This document shows, piece by piece, positions 7,770 through 17,150 of a DNA stretch of 64,000 bases. The notes under the pieces are model-generated. The model saw only the letters and a list, made by a program, of their open reading frames with translations, was not told the origin of the DNA and did no database searches. The DNA comes from Rugamonas rivuli (GTDB lineage: Bacteria > Pseudomonadota > Gammaproteobacteria > Burkholderiales > Burkholderiaceae_D), in NCBI RefSeq assembly GCF_009380165.1, contig NZ_WHUF01000001.1:248001-312000 (forward strand), given 5' to 3'. Each line of letters starts with the position of its first letter. Within the stretch, counting starts at the first letter, position 1. Both the position numbers and the translations under genes were made by a program.

Positions 7770-9515
7770 GTGAAGAATGCACAGTTGAAAGTAGTCCCGG
7801 CGGCGCCGACACCGGCCCCGGCACCGGAGAGCGCGCCGCGCGCCAACGCGCTCGACCTGTACCTGCAAAGCCGGATTGCACGCCTGACCGGCGGCGTCTC
7901 GCCGATTGCGATGTCGCTGGCGTTCCAGGACTGGTGGCAGCACCTGGCCGTCTCGCCGGGCACTTGCAGCGAGCTGGCGGCGCAGTGCCTCGGCGGGCTG
8001 GCCGCGCCGGCGTCGGCCGAAACCGGCGGCGATAGCCGCTTCGACAGCTTCGCCTGGCGGCTATGGCCGTTTTCGCAGTACGTGCAGGGCTTCAAGCTGG
8101 CCGAGCGCTTCTGGACCCAGGCCACCACCGGCGTGCGCGGCGTGGCGCCGCACCACGCCGAGGTGGTGGCGTTCACCGCGCGCCAGTTGCTGGACATGTG
8201 CTCGCCGTCGAATTTCCTTTGGACCAATCCGGAAGTGCTGCGGGCCGCGGCCGCCAGCGGCGGGCGCAGCCTGGCCAATGGCGCGCTCAACTGGCGGCGC
8301 GACCTGTGCCGCCGCCTGGCGCCGCCCGGCATGGCGGTGCCGGAACCGGTCGGCCCCAACTACGTGCCGGGGCAGGATGTGGCGGTTACGCCGGGCGAGG
8401 TCATCTACAGCAACGAGTTGATGGAGCTGATCCAGTACGCGCCGCAGACCGCGCAGGTCTACCGCGAGCCGGTGCTGATCGTGCCGTCGTGGATCATGAA
8501 GTACTACATCCTCGACCTGTCTCCGCACAATTCGCTGGTGCGCCATCTGGTGCAGCAGGGCCACACGGTGCTGATGCTGTCCTGGCGCAATCCGGACCGG
8601 CACGACCGCGACATGGGCATGGAAGACTATCTGCAACGCGGCGTGTTCGCCGCGCTGGAACAGGCGGACCGGCTGGGCGGCGGCGAGGCGGTGCACGCGG
8701 TGGGCTACTGCCTGGGCGGCACGCTGCTGGCGATTGCCGCCGCCGCACTCGATTCCGGCGAACATGGCCGGCCGGGCAAGCTGGCCTCGGTCTCGCTGCT
8801 GGCGGCGCAGACCGATTTCAGCGAGCCGGGCGAACTGGGCCTGTTCATCGACCACAGCGAACTGGCGCTGCTCGACGCGCTGATGTGGGACCAGGGCTAC
8901 CTGGATGGCGACCAGATGGCGGCCTCGTTCCAGCTCTTGCACGCGCGCGATCTGGTGTGGTCGCGCATGATGCGCGAGTACCTGCTGGGCGAGCGCACCG
9001 CGCCGAACGATCTGATGTCCTGGAACGCCGACAGCACGCGGCTGCCGTTCCGCATGCACAGCGAATACCTGCACGGCCTGTTCCTGCGCAACGACCTAGC
9101 CGAGGGCCGCTACCGGGTGCAGGGCAAGCCGGTGGCGCTGGCCGACATCCGCACGCCGCTGTTCGTCGTCGCCACCGAGCGCGACCATGTGTCGCCGTGG
9201 CGCTCGGTGTACAAGATCCATTTGCTCAGCTGCGCGGCCATCGATTTCGTGCTGGCCTCGGGCGGGCACAATGCCGGCATCGTTTCCGAGCCCGGCCACG
9301 CCGGCCGCAGCTACCGCAGCCGTCCGGCCAGCGGATCCGGCTACAACAGCCCGGACGAATGGCTGGCCGGCGCCGACCGCAGCGAGGGTTCGTGGTGGCC
9401 GCACTGGCAGCAATGGCTGGTGCGCCACTCGGCGCGGCAGCGGGTGGCGCCGCCGGCCATGGGCCTGGGACGGGTGCTGGGTCCGGCTCCAGGACATTTC
9501 GTGCTGGAGTGTTGA
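7770..9515 (+). CDS. phaC: Class I poly(3-hydroxyalkanoate) synthase
   Basis: Polymerises (R)-3-hydroxyacyl-CoA into PHA granules; 581 aa, the usual class I size. The lipase-like box GYCLGGT has the nucleophile C314. The triad is completed by D472 (ERDHVSPW) and H500 (SGGHNAG). The N-terminal part after about residue 60 shows DWWQHLAVSPG and FLWTNPEVL, typical of PhaC. I chose the GTG at 7770 because a strong ribosome binding site (GAGGAGG) sits 5 nt upstream; the frame runs further 5' but only overlapping the dehydrogenase gene. No phaA, phaB or phaR is adjacent, so this may be a stand-alone or second synthase. The perfect FNR box upstream predicts low-oxygen induction. Confidence 0.92.
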   Translation: MKNAQLKVVPAAPTPAPAPESAPRANALDLYLQSRIARLTGGVSPIAMSLAFQDWWQHLAVSPGTCSELAAQCLGGLAAPASAETGGDSRFDSFAWRLWPFSQYVQGFKLAERFWTQATTGVRGVAPHHAEVVAFTARQLLDMCSPSNFLWTNPEVLRAAAASGGRSLANGALNWRRDLCRRLAPPGMAVPEPVGPNYVPGQDVAVTPGEVIYSNELMELIQYAPQTAQVYREPVLIVPSWIMKYYILDLSPHNSLVRHLVQQGHTVLMLSWRNPDRHDRDMGMEDYLQRGVFAALEQADRLGGGEAVHAVGYCLGGTLLAIAAAALDSGEHGRPGKLASVSLLAAQTDFSEPGELGLFIDHSELALLDALMWDQGYLDGDQMAASFQLLHARDLVWSRMMREYLLGERTAPNDLMSWNADSTRLPFRMHSEYLHGLFLRNDLAEGRYRVQGKPVALADIRTPLFVVATERDHVSPWRSVYKIHLLSCAAIDFVLASGGHNAGIVSEPGHAGRSYRSRPASGSGYNSPDEWLAGADRSEGSWWPHWQQWLVRHSARQRVAPPAMGLGRVLGPAPGHFVLEC

Positions 9516-9528
9516 CGGGCTGCGGCCC

Positions 9529-10335
9529 TCAGTGCGCGATCAGCACCGGCAGCGACGCCTCGCGCAGCACGCCGCGGGTGGCGCCGCCCACCAGCGTCTC
9601 GTGCAGGCGGCGGTGGCCGTAGCCGCCCATCACCAGCAGGTCGCAGCCCCGCTCCGCCGCCGCGCATAACAGCGCCGGGCCGGTGTCGGCCTTGGTGAAC
9701 TCGCGCATCACGTCCACCCGCAGGCCGTGGCGGGCCGGATCGCTGCCGGGATTGAGTACCAGCAGCGTGATGCGCTCGGCCAGCCGCAGCAGCGGCAGGG
9801 CGTCGCTGAAGGCGCGCGCCGCCCGTGTGCCGCCGTCCCAGGCCAGCAACGCATGGCGGGTTAGCGTGGGCGCGGGGGCGCCGGCCGCGCTGACGGAGTT
9901 CGGCACCAGCAGCAGCGGCCGCCCGCTGTGCAGCAGCAGTTCCGGCGGCAGTGGACGGCTGACACCGAACTGGATCTCGTCGGGATCGGTCTGGCTCAGC
10001 ACCAGCAGGTCCGCATAGCGCGCATGCAGCAGCAGCGCGCTCTCGGCGTCGTCCTCCTGCAGGCTGCTGGACCATGTGCCGAAGCCCGCCGCCGTCACGT
10101 CGCGTTCGAAGGCGGCCAGCGCGCGGGCGGCTTGCCGGCGCAGGTGGTCCAGCGCATACGGCGGCAGCGGCCACGCGCCGCGCGCGTCGTCCCAGTCGGC
10201 ATAGCGGGAAAGGCCGGTAGCCGCCACGCCCGTCAGATGGGCGCCGGTGGCCTGGGCCAGTTGGATGGCCAGCGCATGGCGGGCGCTGGCGTGGCGCGAC
10301 TGGTCGCAATGGACGGCTATGGTCTGGTAGCTCAT
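9529..10335 (-). CDS. Tandem-domain universal stress protein (second of pair)
   Basis: A 268-aa protein with two UspA-like domains. The first begins YQTIAVHCD; the second has ALLAWDGGTRAARAFSDALP and ends with MGGYGHRRLHETLVGGATR and PVLIAH. The GxxG-9x-GG loop resembles the ATP-binding motif GxxG-9x-G(S/T), but with Gly at the last place. It lies 9 nt after the other Usp gene, in the same operon behind the FNR-like box. In pseudomonads ANR-driven Usp pairs support survival without oxygen; the same role here is inference. It converges on phaC, whose stop is 13 nt away. Confidence 0.88.
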   Translation of the reverse strand: MSYQTIAVHCDQSRHASARHALAIQLAQATGAHLTGVAATGLSRYADWDDARGAWPLPPYALDHLRRQAARALAAFERDVTAAGFGTWSSSLQEDDAESALLLHARYADLLVLSQTDPDEIQFGVSRPLPPELLLHSGRPLLLVPNSVSAAGAPAPTLTRHALLAWDGGTRAARAFSDALPLLRLAERITLLVLNPGSDPARHGLRVDVMREFTKADTGPALLCAAAERGCDLLVMGGYGHRRLHETLVGGATRGVLREASLPVLIAH

Positions 10336-10344
10336 CGCCGTGCC

Positions 10345-11187
10345 TCAGTGCGACATCAGTACGGGCAGCGTCATCGATTCGAGCAGCGTGCGGGTGACGC
10401 CGCCCAGCACCATTTCGCGCCAGCGCAGGTGGCCGTAGGCGCCCATCACCAGCAGGTCGGCGCCGAGGTCGGCCGACAGCGACAGCAGGGCCTCGCCGAC
10501 ATTCATACTCTCCGGCTTGGGCTGCTGCAAGACCTCGACCTTGACGCCGTGGCGCGCCAGGAACAGCGCGATGTCCGCGCCCGGCTCGGCGCCATGCACG
10601 CCGTACTGGCGTTTTGGGTCAAACACCACCAGCGTCACGCGGGCGCTGCGGCGCAGCAGCGGCAGCGCGTCGGTGACGGCGCGGGTGGCGGCGCGGCTGC
10701 CGTCCCAGGCCACCAGCGCGTGGCGGTCGATATGCGGATAGGTGCCGGCGTAGGGCACGACCAGCACCGGCCGGCCGCCGTACAGCGCCAGGTAGGCCGC
10801 CAGGCCAGGCCCCAGCAGCAGGCCTTCCTCGCCCGGCTCGCTTTGGCTCAGCACCACCAGGTCGGCGTAGCGCGCTTGCAGCAGCAGGCCGTCCTGGGCC
10901 GTGTCGTCGCTGATGCGGCGCTCGTGGCGGACGTCGGCCGCGCGGGCCTGGGCTTCGAAGCGGTCCAGCGCCTGTTCGGCGCTGCGGGTCAGCTCGTCGA
11001 TCTGGTCCTGCGGCACCATGCCCGCGTACATCATGGCGCTGCTGCGGTAGTACTCGGAGAGGACGCCGGTGGCCGCCGCGCCGATCAGGTGGGCGTCCTG
11101 CCCGGCGGCGAGGCGGGCGGCCACGGCGACGCGCTCGGTGACGGTGTCCGAGCTGTCGACGTGGACGAGGATGGATTTGTAGGACAT
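10345..11187 (-). CDS. Tandem-domain universal stress protein (first of pair)
   Basis: A 280-aa protein with two Usp domains: N-terminal YKSILVHVDSS and C-terminal ALVAWDGSRAATRAVTDALP, ending MGAYGHLRWREMVLGGVTRT then PVLMSH. The start at 11187 is chosen because AGGAG lies 7 nt upstream and the Usp fold begins there; the longer frame adds 17 residues without support. It is a paralogue of the following gene and probably arose with it by duplication. An FNR/ANR-like site 57 nt upstream predicts co-induction with phaC at low oxygen. Confidence 0.88.
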   Translation of the reverse strand: MSYKSILVHVDSSDTVTERVAVAARLAAGQDAHLIGAAATGVLSEYYRSSAMMYAGMVPQDQIDELTRSAEQALDRFEAQARAADVRHERRISDDTAQDGLLLQARYADLVVLSQSEPGEEGLLLGPGLAAYLALYGGRPVLVVPYAGTYPHIDRHALVAWDGSRAATRAVTDALPLLRRSARVTLVVFDPKRQYGVHGAEPGADIALFLARHGVKVEVLQQPKPESMNVGEALLSLSADLGADLLVMGAYGHLRWREMVLGGVTRTLLESMTLPVLMSH

Positions 11188-11243
11188 GGCGTACTCCTGG
11201 TCTGGTGAAAAACTCAGGCTAACAAACGCTATCCGCAAAATAT

Positions 11244-11257
11244 ATGATGTGGATCAA
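11244..11257 (-). promoter_or_regulatory. FNR/ANR box in front of the Usp operon
   Basis: On the minus strand TTGATCCACATCAT matches TTGAT-N4-ATCAA except for the last base. If it acts at -41.5, transcription would start near 11209, with TAGCCT (11221-11216) as a poor -10. It lies between the Usp operon and the 3' end of the RND outer-membrane factor gene and points only to the Usp genes. Confidence 0.65.
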
Positions 11258-11289
11258 AATTCCGCGACTACGCCATATCCTTCAGCGCT

Positions 11290-12717
11290 TCAGGCGCCTT
11301 CCGCTCCGGAGCGCAGGCCGCCGCCCAAGGCCTTGTACAGCGCCACCGCGTTGCCGAACTCGTTGCGGCGCAATTCCAGCAGGTTTTGCTGGGCGGCGTA
11401 CAGCAGGCGCTGCGCGTCCAGCAGTTCCAGCCGGCTGTCCTGGCCCGCATCGTAGCGCAGGCGGGACAGCGCCAGGCGCCGCTCGGCGCTTTGCACCACG
11501 CGCGACTGCGCTTCGATCTGGCGGCCGTAGGTGGCCCGGCCCGCCAGGCCGTCCGCCACTTCGCGGAAGGCGGTCTGCACCGCTTTTTCATACTCGACCA
11601 CGGCGGCGGACTTGCGCACCTCGGCCAGCCTCAGCTCCGAATGCAGCTTGCCGTGGTTGAACAGCGGCTGCGTGATCTGCGGCGCGAACGACCACACGCG
11701 CTGGCCGCTGTCGAACATGCCGGACAGCGAAGGACTGGCATAGCCCAGGTTGGCCGTCAGCGAAATCTGCGGGAAGAAGGCGGCCTTCGCCGCGCCGATG
11801 TCGGCGTTGGCCGCCACCAGCCCCTGTTCGGCCTGGCCGATGTCGGGACGGCGCGACAGCAGGTCGGACGGCAGGCCGGCCGGCAATTGCACCAGCACCG
11901 GCTGCTTGTCCAGCGCCACGCCTTTCGGCAAACCGGCGGGCGCGTGCACGCCGGTCAGCAGGTCGAGCGCGTTGCCGGCCAGCGCCACGGCGCGCAGCCG
12001 TGCCTCGCGGTCGGCCTGGGCGGTGGCGACCTGGCCCTCCGCTTCGGCCACGTCGAGACCGCTGCGCTGGCGCGCGGCCTTCAGTTGCTGCGCCAGCTCC
12101 AGCGAACGCTGCCAGTCGGCCAGCGTGCTTTCCGTCAGCAGCAACTGCTCCTCGGCCAGGCGTTGCGCGAAATAGGCGTCGGCCACCGCGCCGACCAGCG
12201 CGATCTGCGCGGCGCGGCGGCTGGCGTCGCTGGCCACGTAGCGCGCGAACGCCGCCTCGGACAGCGCGGCCACGCGGCCAAACAGGTCGATCTCGAAGGC
12301 GCTGATGCTCAGGCCGGCGGACTTCTGGCTGCTCACCGACGCCGCCGTTCCTTCGCCGGCCGGACTGCGTTGCCGGGTCAGGCCGGCGTTGGCGGTCAGC
12401 GTCGGCAGGCGGGCGCTGTCCTGGATGTCGAACTGCGCGCGCACGGCCTGGACGTTGAGCAGGGCCAGCCGCAGATCGCGGTTGTTCTTCAACGCCAGGT
12501 CGATCAGCGATTGCAGGCGCGGATCGCCGAACATGGTTTTCCAGCCGAGGTCGGCGCCTGTGCCGGCTTCTGGCGGGCTGTTTGCGAGTCCGCCGAAACT
12601 GGCCGGCACCGGCGGCAGCGGTTTTTCCAGCACCGGCGTCAGCGAGCAGGCGCCCAGCAGCAGGGCCAGCGCTAGCGCGGCCGGCGCCTTGGTTGCGATA
12701 CGAGGTTTGCTCATCAT
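11290..12717 (-). CDS. RND efflux outer-membrane factor lipoprotein (OprM/NodT family)
   Basis: A 475-aa outer-membrane channel of a tripartite efflux pump. The signal peptide ends in the lipobox LLGAC (C24). The two OEP repeats contain LIDLALKNNRDLRLALLNVQ and QAEQGLVAANADIGAAKAAF with FPQISLTANLGY. Its ATG overlaps the TGA of the pump gene (ATGA), showing translational coupling. It is the last gene of the adaptor-pump-channel operon. Drug or solvent range cannot be read from sequence. Confidence 0.92.
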   Translation of the reverse strand: MMSKPRIATKAPAALALALLLGACSLTPVLEKPLPPVPASFGGLANSPPEAGTGADLGWKTMFGDPRLQSLIDLALKNNRDLRLALLNVQAVRAQFDIQDSARLPTLTANAGLTRQRSPAGEGTAASVSSQKSAGLSISAFEIDLFGRVAALSEAAFARYVASDASRRAAQIALVGAVADAYFAQRLAEEQLLLTESTLADWQRSLELAQQLKAARQRSGLDVAEAEGQVATAQADREARLRAVALAGNALDLLTGVHAPAGLPKGVALDKQPVLVQLPAGLPSDLLSRRPDIGQAEQGLVAANADIGAAKAAFFPQISLTANLGYASPSLSGMFDSGQRVWSFAPQITQPLFNHGKLHSELRLAEVRKSAAVVEYEKAVQTAFREVADGLAGRATYGRQIEAQSRVVQSAERRLALSRLRYDAGQDSRLELLDAQRLLYAAQQNLLELRRNEFGNAVALYKALGGGLRSGAEGA

Positions 12718-15700
12718 GCTTGTTTCTCCACAAGGTCGGCCGCCGGCTGGCGCTTGGTGCCGAACCGTTCAACCAGACCTACGACAACGACATAAAATAC
12801 CGGCACAAAGAAGATCGCCAGAATGGTGGCGCTGACCATGCCGCCGAACACGCCGGTGCCGATCGCGTGCTGCGTCTCCGAGCTGGCGCCGCCGGCCAGC
12901 ATCAGCGGCAGCACGCCGAGCGCGAAGGCCAGCGAGGTCATCAGGATGGGACGCAGACGCAGGCGGGCCGCCTCGATGGCAGATTCAACCAGTCCCTTGC
13001 CTTGCTGGTGCAGCTGGCGCGCGAACTCGATGATCAGGATCGCGTTCTTGGCCGACAGGCCGATCACGGTAATCATGCCGACCTTGAAGAACACGTCGTT
13101 CGGCATGCCGCGCATCATCACGGCGGCCACGCAGCCGCTCAGGCCCAGCGGCACCACCAGCATCACCGACACCGGTATCGCCCAGCTTTCGTACAAGGCC
13201 GCCAGCACCAGGAACACCACCAGCATCGACAGCGCCATCAGCATCGGCGCTTGCGCAGCAGACTGCTTCTCCTGCAGCGACACGCCGGCCCATTCGACCG
13301 CGTAGCCGGGCGGCAGTTGCTTGGCCAGGCGTTCCATTTCCGCCATGGCCTCGCCGCTGGACGCGCCGGGCGCCGCGCTGCCGCTGATGCGTGCAGTCGG
13401 ATAGCCCTGGTAGCGCACCATTTGCAGCGGCGTGTCGCGCCATTGCGGCGTCACCACTTCGCTCAGACGCACCATGCCGCCGGCGGCGTTGCGCACATGC
13501 AGGCGCAGCACGTCGTCCAGCTGCATGCGGGCGTTGGCGTCGGCCTGGATGATCACTTGCTGCATGCGGCCACGGTTGGGGAAGTCGTTCACGTACTGCG
13601 AACCCATGGCCACCGACAGCGTATCGCTGATGCTGGTGAAGCTCACGCCCAGCGCTTCCGCTTTCTGGCGGTCGATGTCGAGGCGGATACTGGTGCCGTT
13701 GGGCAGGCCTTCCGGGTAAGCGCCCGCGACCAGCTTGCTGTGCGCGGCCAGGCCCAGCAGCTTGTCCTGCGCGGCCTTCAGCGCGGCTTCGCCTTGCGCG
13801 GCGCGGTCCACCAGGCGCAGCGAGAAGCCCGACGAGTTGCCGAGGTCATCGATGGCCGGCGGCATCACGCTCATTACCATGCCCTCGTTGGTCTGCGACA
13901 TGGCGGCCTGGGCCAGCGCCACTTCTTCCTGCACGGTGGCGCCGTTGCGCTTGTCCCAGTCCTTCAGCATGGTGAAGGCGATGGCCGCGTTCGGGCCGCT
14001 GCCGGTAAAGCTCCAGCCCAGGATGGACTGGTTGTTGGCGATGCCGTTGCGCGACGTCAGGTGGTCCTCGTACTGCTTGACGACGTCGAGCGTGCGTTCG
14101 GTGCTGGCGTCGGACGGCAGCTGGATCGAGGTGATGAAGTAGCCCTGGTCTTCCTCCGGCAGGAAGGAAGCCGGCAGCACGCGGAAGGCGAACACCAGCA
14201 TGCCGACCAGCACGGCGAACACCAGCATCACGCGGCCGGAGCGCTTGATCACGCGCGCCACGCCGCTTTCGTAGCGCAGGTTCATGCGGTCGAACTGGCG
14301 GTTGAACCAGCCGAAGAAGCCGGTCTTCTGATGGTGGACAGGATCGACCGGCTTGAGCAGCGTGGCGCACAGGGCCGGCGTCAAGGTCAGCGCCAGGAAG
14401 GCGGAGAACAGGATGGACACCGCCATCGACAGCGTGAACTGGCGATAGATGGCGCCCACCGAACCGCTGGCCAGCGCCATCGGAATGAACACCGCCGTCA
14501 GCACCAGTGTAATGCCGATGACCGCGCCGGTGATCTCGCGCATGGCCTTGGAGGTGGCGGCCTTGGGCGACAAACCCTCGGTCGCCATCAAACGCTCGAC
14601 GTTCTCGACCACGACGATGGCGTCGTCGACGATGATGCCGATGGCCAGTACCATGCCGAACATGGTCAGCACGTTGACCGAGAAGCCGAGCAGCAGCATG
14701 ATGGCGAACGTGCCCAGCAGCGCGATCGGCGCGACGATGGCCGGGATCAGCGTGTAGCGTATTTTTTGCAGGAACAGGTACATCACCAGGAACACCAGCA
14801 CCATCGCCTCGATCAGCGTGTGGATCACCTTCTCGATGGAGATCTTGACGAAGGGTGCGGTGTCGAACGGCACCGAGTAGGCGATGCCGGACGGCAGCGT
14901 CTTGCTCAGCTCATGCATGCGCGCGCGCACGGCGTCGGCGGTCTTGACCGCGTTGGCGCCGGGCGACAGCTTGACGGCGGCGCCGGTGGCGGCACGGCCG
15001 TTCTCGCGGGTGGCGCTGGCGTAGTTCTGTGCGCCCAGTTCGACGCGGGCGACGTCGCCCATGACGACCTTGGAACCGTCCAGGTTGGCACGCAGCACGA
15101 TGGCGGCGAATTCTTCCGGCGTCTGCAACTGGCCCTGCACGGTCAGCGGGATCGAGACGCGCTGGCCCGCCAGCGCCGGCGTGTCGCCGACGCGGCCCGG
15201 GGCGATCTGCGCGTTCTGCTGCGCCACCGCCGTGCTGAGGTCGCTCATGGTCAGTTTGTAGGATAGCAGCTTGGCCGGATCGACCCAGATACGCATGGCT
15301 TTCTCGGCGCCGAACAGCTGCACCTGGCCCACGCCGGGTATGCGGCGCAGTTCCTCGACGATGTTGCGCGCCATGTAGTCGCTGAGGTCGATCTCGTCAT
15401 ACTTGCCGTTGCTGGCGCTGAGGCCGACGATCATCAGGAAGCCGGAGCCGGCCGATTCGACCGACAGGCCGTTCTGGCGCACCGCCTGCGGCAGGCGCGG
15501 TTCGACCGACTTCAGGCGGTTCTGCACGTCCACCTGGGCCAGCTCGGGATTGGTGCCGGGCTTGAAGGTGGCGGTGATCTGCGCCGAGCCGGAAGTGTCG
15601 GCCGACGATTCGAAGTACAGCAGGTTCTTGACGCTGGACAGGTCGCGTTCGATCAGGCTGACCACCGCGTCGTTCATGGTCTGCGGCGTCGCGCCCGGGT

Positions 15701-15845
15701 AGCTGGCCGAGATGGTGACGCTAGGCGGCGCCACCGACGGATAGCGTTCCACCGGCAATTGCGGAATCGCGATCAGCCCGAACAGGACGATGAAGATGGC
15801 GATCACCCAACCGAAGATCGGGCGGTCGATGAAAAATTGAGGCAT
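12714..15845 (-). CDS. RND multidrug efflux pump, HAE1 family (AcrB/MexB/AdeB-like)
   Basis: A 1043-aa inner-membrane proton-driven pump with 12 TM segments and two large periplasmic loops. It begins MPQFFIDRPIFGWVIAIFIVL, the standard HAE1 start. TM4 carries the proton-relay pair in GIIVDDAIVVVENV, and GFSVNVLTMFGMVLAIG precedes it. The second half repeats the fold (GLSAKNAILIIEFA). Length is normal. It follows the adaptor by about 18 nt and overlaps the channel gene. The gene order and divergent two-component system resemble adeABC/adeRS. Confidence 0.95.
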   Translation of the reverse strand: MPQFFIDRPIFGWVIAIFIVLFGLIAIPQLPVERYPSVAPPSVTISASYPGATPQTMNDAVVSLIERDLSSVKNLLYFESSADTSGSAQITATFKPGTNPELAQVDVQNRLKSVEPRLPQAVRQNGLSVESAGSGFLMIVGLSASNGKYDEIDLSDYMARNIVEELRRIPGVGQVQLFGAEKAMRIWVDPAKLLSYKLTMSDLSTAVAQQNAQIAPGRVGDTPALAGQRVSIPLTVQGQLQTPEEFAAIVLRANLDGSKVVMGDVARVELGAQNYASATRENGRAATGAAVKLSPGANAVKTADAVRARMHELSKTLPSGIAYSVPFDTAPFVKISIEKVIHTLIEAMVLVFLVMYLFLQKIRYTLIPAIVAPIALLGTFAIMLLLGFSVNVLTMFGMVLAIGIIVDDAIVVVENVERLMATEGLSPKAATSKAMREITGAVIGITLVLTAVFIPMALASGSVGAIYRQFTLSMAVSILFSAFLALTLTPALCATLLKPVDPVHHQKTGFFGWFNRQFDRMNLRYESGVARVIKRSGRVMLVFAVLVGMLVFAFRVLPASFLPEEDQGYFITSIQLPSDASTERTLDVVKQYEDHLTSRNGIANNQSILGWSFTGSGPNAAIAFTMLKDWDKRNGATVQEEVALAQAAMSQTNEGMVMSVMPPAIDDLGNSSGFSLRLVDRAAQGEAALKAAQDKLLGLAAHSKLVAGAYPEGLPNGTSIRLDIDRQKAEALGVSFTSISDTLSVAMGSQYVNDFPNRGRMQQVIIQADANARMQLDDVLRLHVRNAAGGMVRLSEVVTPQWRDTPLQMVRYQGYPTARISGSAAPGASSGEAMAEMERLAKQLPPGYAVEWAGVSLQEKQSAAQAPMLMALSMLVVFLVLAALYESWAIPVSVMLVVPLGLSGCVAAVMMRGMPNDVFFKVGMITVIGLSAKNAILIIEFARQLHQQGKGLVESAIEAARLRLRPILMTSLAFALGVLPLMLAGGASSETQHAIGTGVFGGMVSATILAIFFVPVFYVVVVGLVERFGTKRQPAADLVEKQA

Positions 15846-15863
15846 GGGGAAATCCTTGCAGTA

Positions 15864-17021
15864 TTAACGTTGCGCCGACGGCGCGGCCACCTTGGCCAGG
15901 GCTGCGCTTGCGCTCTTCCATGGCGAGATGTCGAGCTTGGTGTCCGGCTGGATGCGGTCCAGTCCCTCGACCGCCACGCGTTCGCCGCTCTTCAGGCCTT
16001 GCGTGATCAGGTAGCTGTGGCCGACCAGGCCGCCCAGCTTGACCTCGCGCAGCGCAGCCTTGCCGGCGGCGTCCACCACCCAGACGCGAGTGGAGCCCGC
16101 ATGCAGCACGGCCTGCTGCGGCACGAGGATGCCGTCGGCATCGGCCATGCGCCCGATGCGGGCGCGCACGAACATGCCGGGCAGCAGCTGGCGGTCCGGG
16201 TTGGGCACCAGGATGCGCAGTACCATGTCGCCGGTGCCGGTGTCGACGTTGATGCCGGAGAACAGGATGCGCGCCTCCAGGCCGTAGCTGTTGCCGTTGC
16301 CGTCCAGGATGGTGGCCTTGGGCGGATGGGCGGCGTCGCCGCGCAGCGTGCGCAGCATCGACGCCGGCTGGCGCACGTCCACATACACCTGGTCGATCTG
16401 CTGCACGCGCGCCATCGGCGTGGCGTCGGTCTGCGCCACCAGTGCGCCTTCGGTCACTAGCTCCTCGCCGATGCGGCCGGAGATCGGCGCCGTCACTGTG
16501 GCGTAGCCGACATCGAGGCGGCGCCGCGCCAGCGTGGCCTTGGCCTGGGCCACTTCGGCCTGGGCCTGGTCGCGCTGGGAGACCGCGTCGTCATAGCTTT
16601 GCTGGCTGACGGCGTCGGCCTGCACCAGCGGACGGATGCGTTCTGCCTGAAGCTTGGCGCGCACCAGCGCCGCCTCGGCGCGTTGCAGCGCGGCGGCGGC
16701 GGTATCGGCATCGGCCTGGAACGGCGCGGTGTGGATCTGGAACAGCGGCGTGCCGGCCTTGACCTCGGCGCCTTGCTCGAACAAGCGGCGCTGGACGATG
16801 CCGCCCACCTGCGGCCGGATCTCCGCCGTGCGGAAGGCAGTGACGCGGCCGGGCAAGTCCTCGGCCAGTTCCACCGGGCCGGCGGACACGGTCATCGCCG
16901 TCACCTTGGCCGGCGGCGGTGCTTCCTCGGGCGGCGCCTGGTGGCAGGCCGCCAGGGTCAGAAGGGTGAGCCCGGACAGCAATGCCGGCAGGGCCTTGAG
17001 TTTGTTGTTCTTGATTTGCAT
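15864..17021 (-). CDS. RND periplasmic adaptor lipoprotein (AcrA/MexA/AdeA-like)
   Basis: A 385-aa membrane-fusion protein bridging pump and outer-membrane channel. The start at 17021 gives a lipoprotein signal peptide with lipobox LAAC (C26). The lipoyl half-motif PGRVTAFRTAEIRPQVGGIV, an alpha-hairpin (about 95-170) and the beta-barrel region follow. The frame is open 26 codons further upstream but would lose the signal peptide position. It is the first gene of the efflux operon. An inverted repeat lies 21-37 nt upstream. Confidence 0.92.
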   Translation of the reverse strand: MQIKNNKLKALPALLSGLTLLTLAACHQAPPEEAPPPAKVTAMTVSAGPVELAEDLPGRVTAFRTAEIRPQVGGIVQRRLFEQGAEVKAGTPLFQIHTAPFQADADTAAAALQRAEAALVRAKLQAERIRPLVQADAVSQQSYDDAVSQRDQAQAEVAQAKATLARRRLDVGYATVTAPISGRIGEELVTEGALVAQTDATPMARVQQIDQVYVDVRQPASMLRTLRGDAAHPPKATILDGNGNSYGLEARILFSGINVDTGTGDMVLRILVPNPDRQLLPGMFVRARIGRMADADGILVPQQAVLHAGSTRVWVVDAAGKAALREVKLGGLVGHSYLITQGLKSGERVAVEGLDRIQPDTKLDISPWKSASAALAKVAAPSAQR

Positions 17022-17041
17022 AACGAGTCGTCCAAAGTGTT

Positions 17042-17058
17042 TTCCCTCCACGAGGGAA
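17042..17058. promoter_or_regulatory. Inverted repeat between RND operon and its regulators
   Basis: TTCCCTC-CAC-GAGGGAA has perfect 7-bp arms and a 3-bp spacer, within the 129-nt divergent intergenic region. It is a good candidate operator for the OmpR-type regulator encoded at 17151, or a leader hairpin of the adaptor mRNA. No further copy was noticed in the window. Confidence 0.5.
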
Positions 17059-17150
17059 TGCAGGCTAGCGACTTTAATGGCGCAACGTGATCTATCCATT
17101 GAGGAAATATGGAGATATGATGGAGAACGTTACTTTTTTTCAATGAATCC

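Noticed and set aside
12582..15266. 894-codon plus-strand frame over the RND pump gene
   Set aside because: Antisense shadow rich in His/Gln/Arg; the minus-strand pump is unmistakable.
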